DNA from: Bacteroidales bacterium
Lineage (GTDB): Bacteria; Bacteroidota; Bacteroidia; Bacteroidales; JAAUTT01
Direction of reading: 5' to 3'
Assembly (NCBI GenBank): GCA_025350365.1
Contig: JANXXY010000449.1
Span: forward strand, 1 to 14,223
DNA length: 14,223 bases
The first letter of the stretch is position 1; each line of letters begins with the position of its first letter. This document shows positions 14,107 through 14,223 of this stretch, one piece after another. The position numbers and the translations under genes were made by a program. The notes beneath the pieces were generated by a model. It made no database searches and was not told the origin of the DNA. It saw only the letters and a program-made list of their open reading frames with translations.

Positions 14107-14223
14107 ATGTAGTGATGTTTTGGAATATTTCTATTTAACATAATATAAATTATAGGACAATTATTATATAATGTATACTTGATTATCAACTACTTATAAA
14201 AGCAAACACGCAAACAATTTTGA

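Overview
This is an AT-rich chromosomal window that looks like Bacteroidota, probably an uncultured or less-studied Bacteroidia-type lineage. Several things point there. The gene run rpmB-rpmG-DUF4295-ftsY-rimO is characteristic of the phylum. Start codons are preceded by A-rich sequence without Shine-Dalgarno motifs. The promoter-like boxes match the phylum-specific -7 element TAnnTTTG. The ClpC and GyrA sequences are of the Bacteroidota type. I cannot name a genus.

Layout. Positions 1-1993 (-) hold the N-terminal 664 residues of a large secreted protein built of tandem modules repeating every 136 residues; it runs off the left edge. A divergent intergenic region leads to tRNA-Gly(CCC) at 2136-2208 with its own terminator, then cinA (2277-3554, +). 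A translation-related block follows on +: rpmB (L28), rpmG (L33), a 52-residue DUF4295 protein, a strong terminator, then ftsY (SRP receptor) and rimO (S12 methylthiotransferase). rimO converges on and overlaps the 3' end of a leftward pair, clpC then yhhQ (queuosine-precursor transporter). clpC is split by one in-frame amber codon at 8083-8085. A roughly 200-bp divergent region with a perfect 17-bp palindrome and a short direct repeat separates clpC from gyrA (10184-12691, +). gyrA is followed by a secreted TPR protein (12757-14061) and a strong terminator.

How the genes relate. Most of the window is housekeeping: ribosome proteins, ribosome modification, co-translational membrane targeting, tRNA modification supply, proteolysis and DNA topology. 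The least understood parts are the 136-residue repeat protein and the TPR protein; both carry export signals and neither can be given a specific function from sequence.

Main items for a second look: (1) the precisely periodic 136-residue repeat protein; (2) the lone nonsense codon between Walker A and Walker B of the second ClpC ATPase domain, with an otherwise intact downstream reading frame; (3) a tRNA-Gly with C where the T-loop normally has U55; (4) hairpins and palindromes upstream of ftsY and between clpC and gyrA. Items 2 and 3 are both single-base departures from near-invariant sequence, so base-call or assembly errors must be considered for both. I saw no mobile element, CRISPR array, phage gene or obvious defence system.
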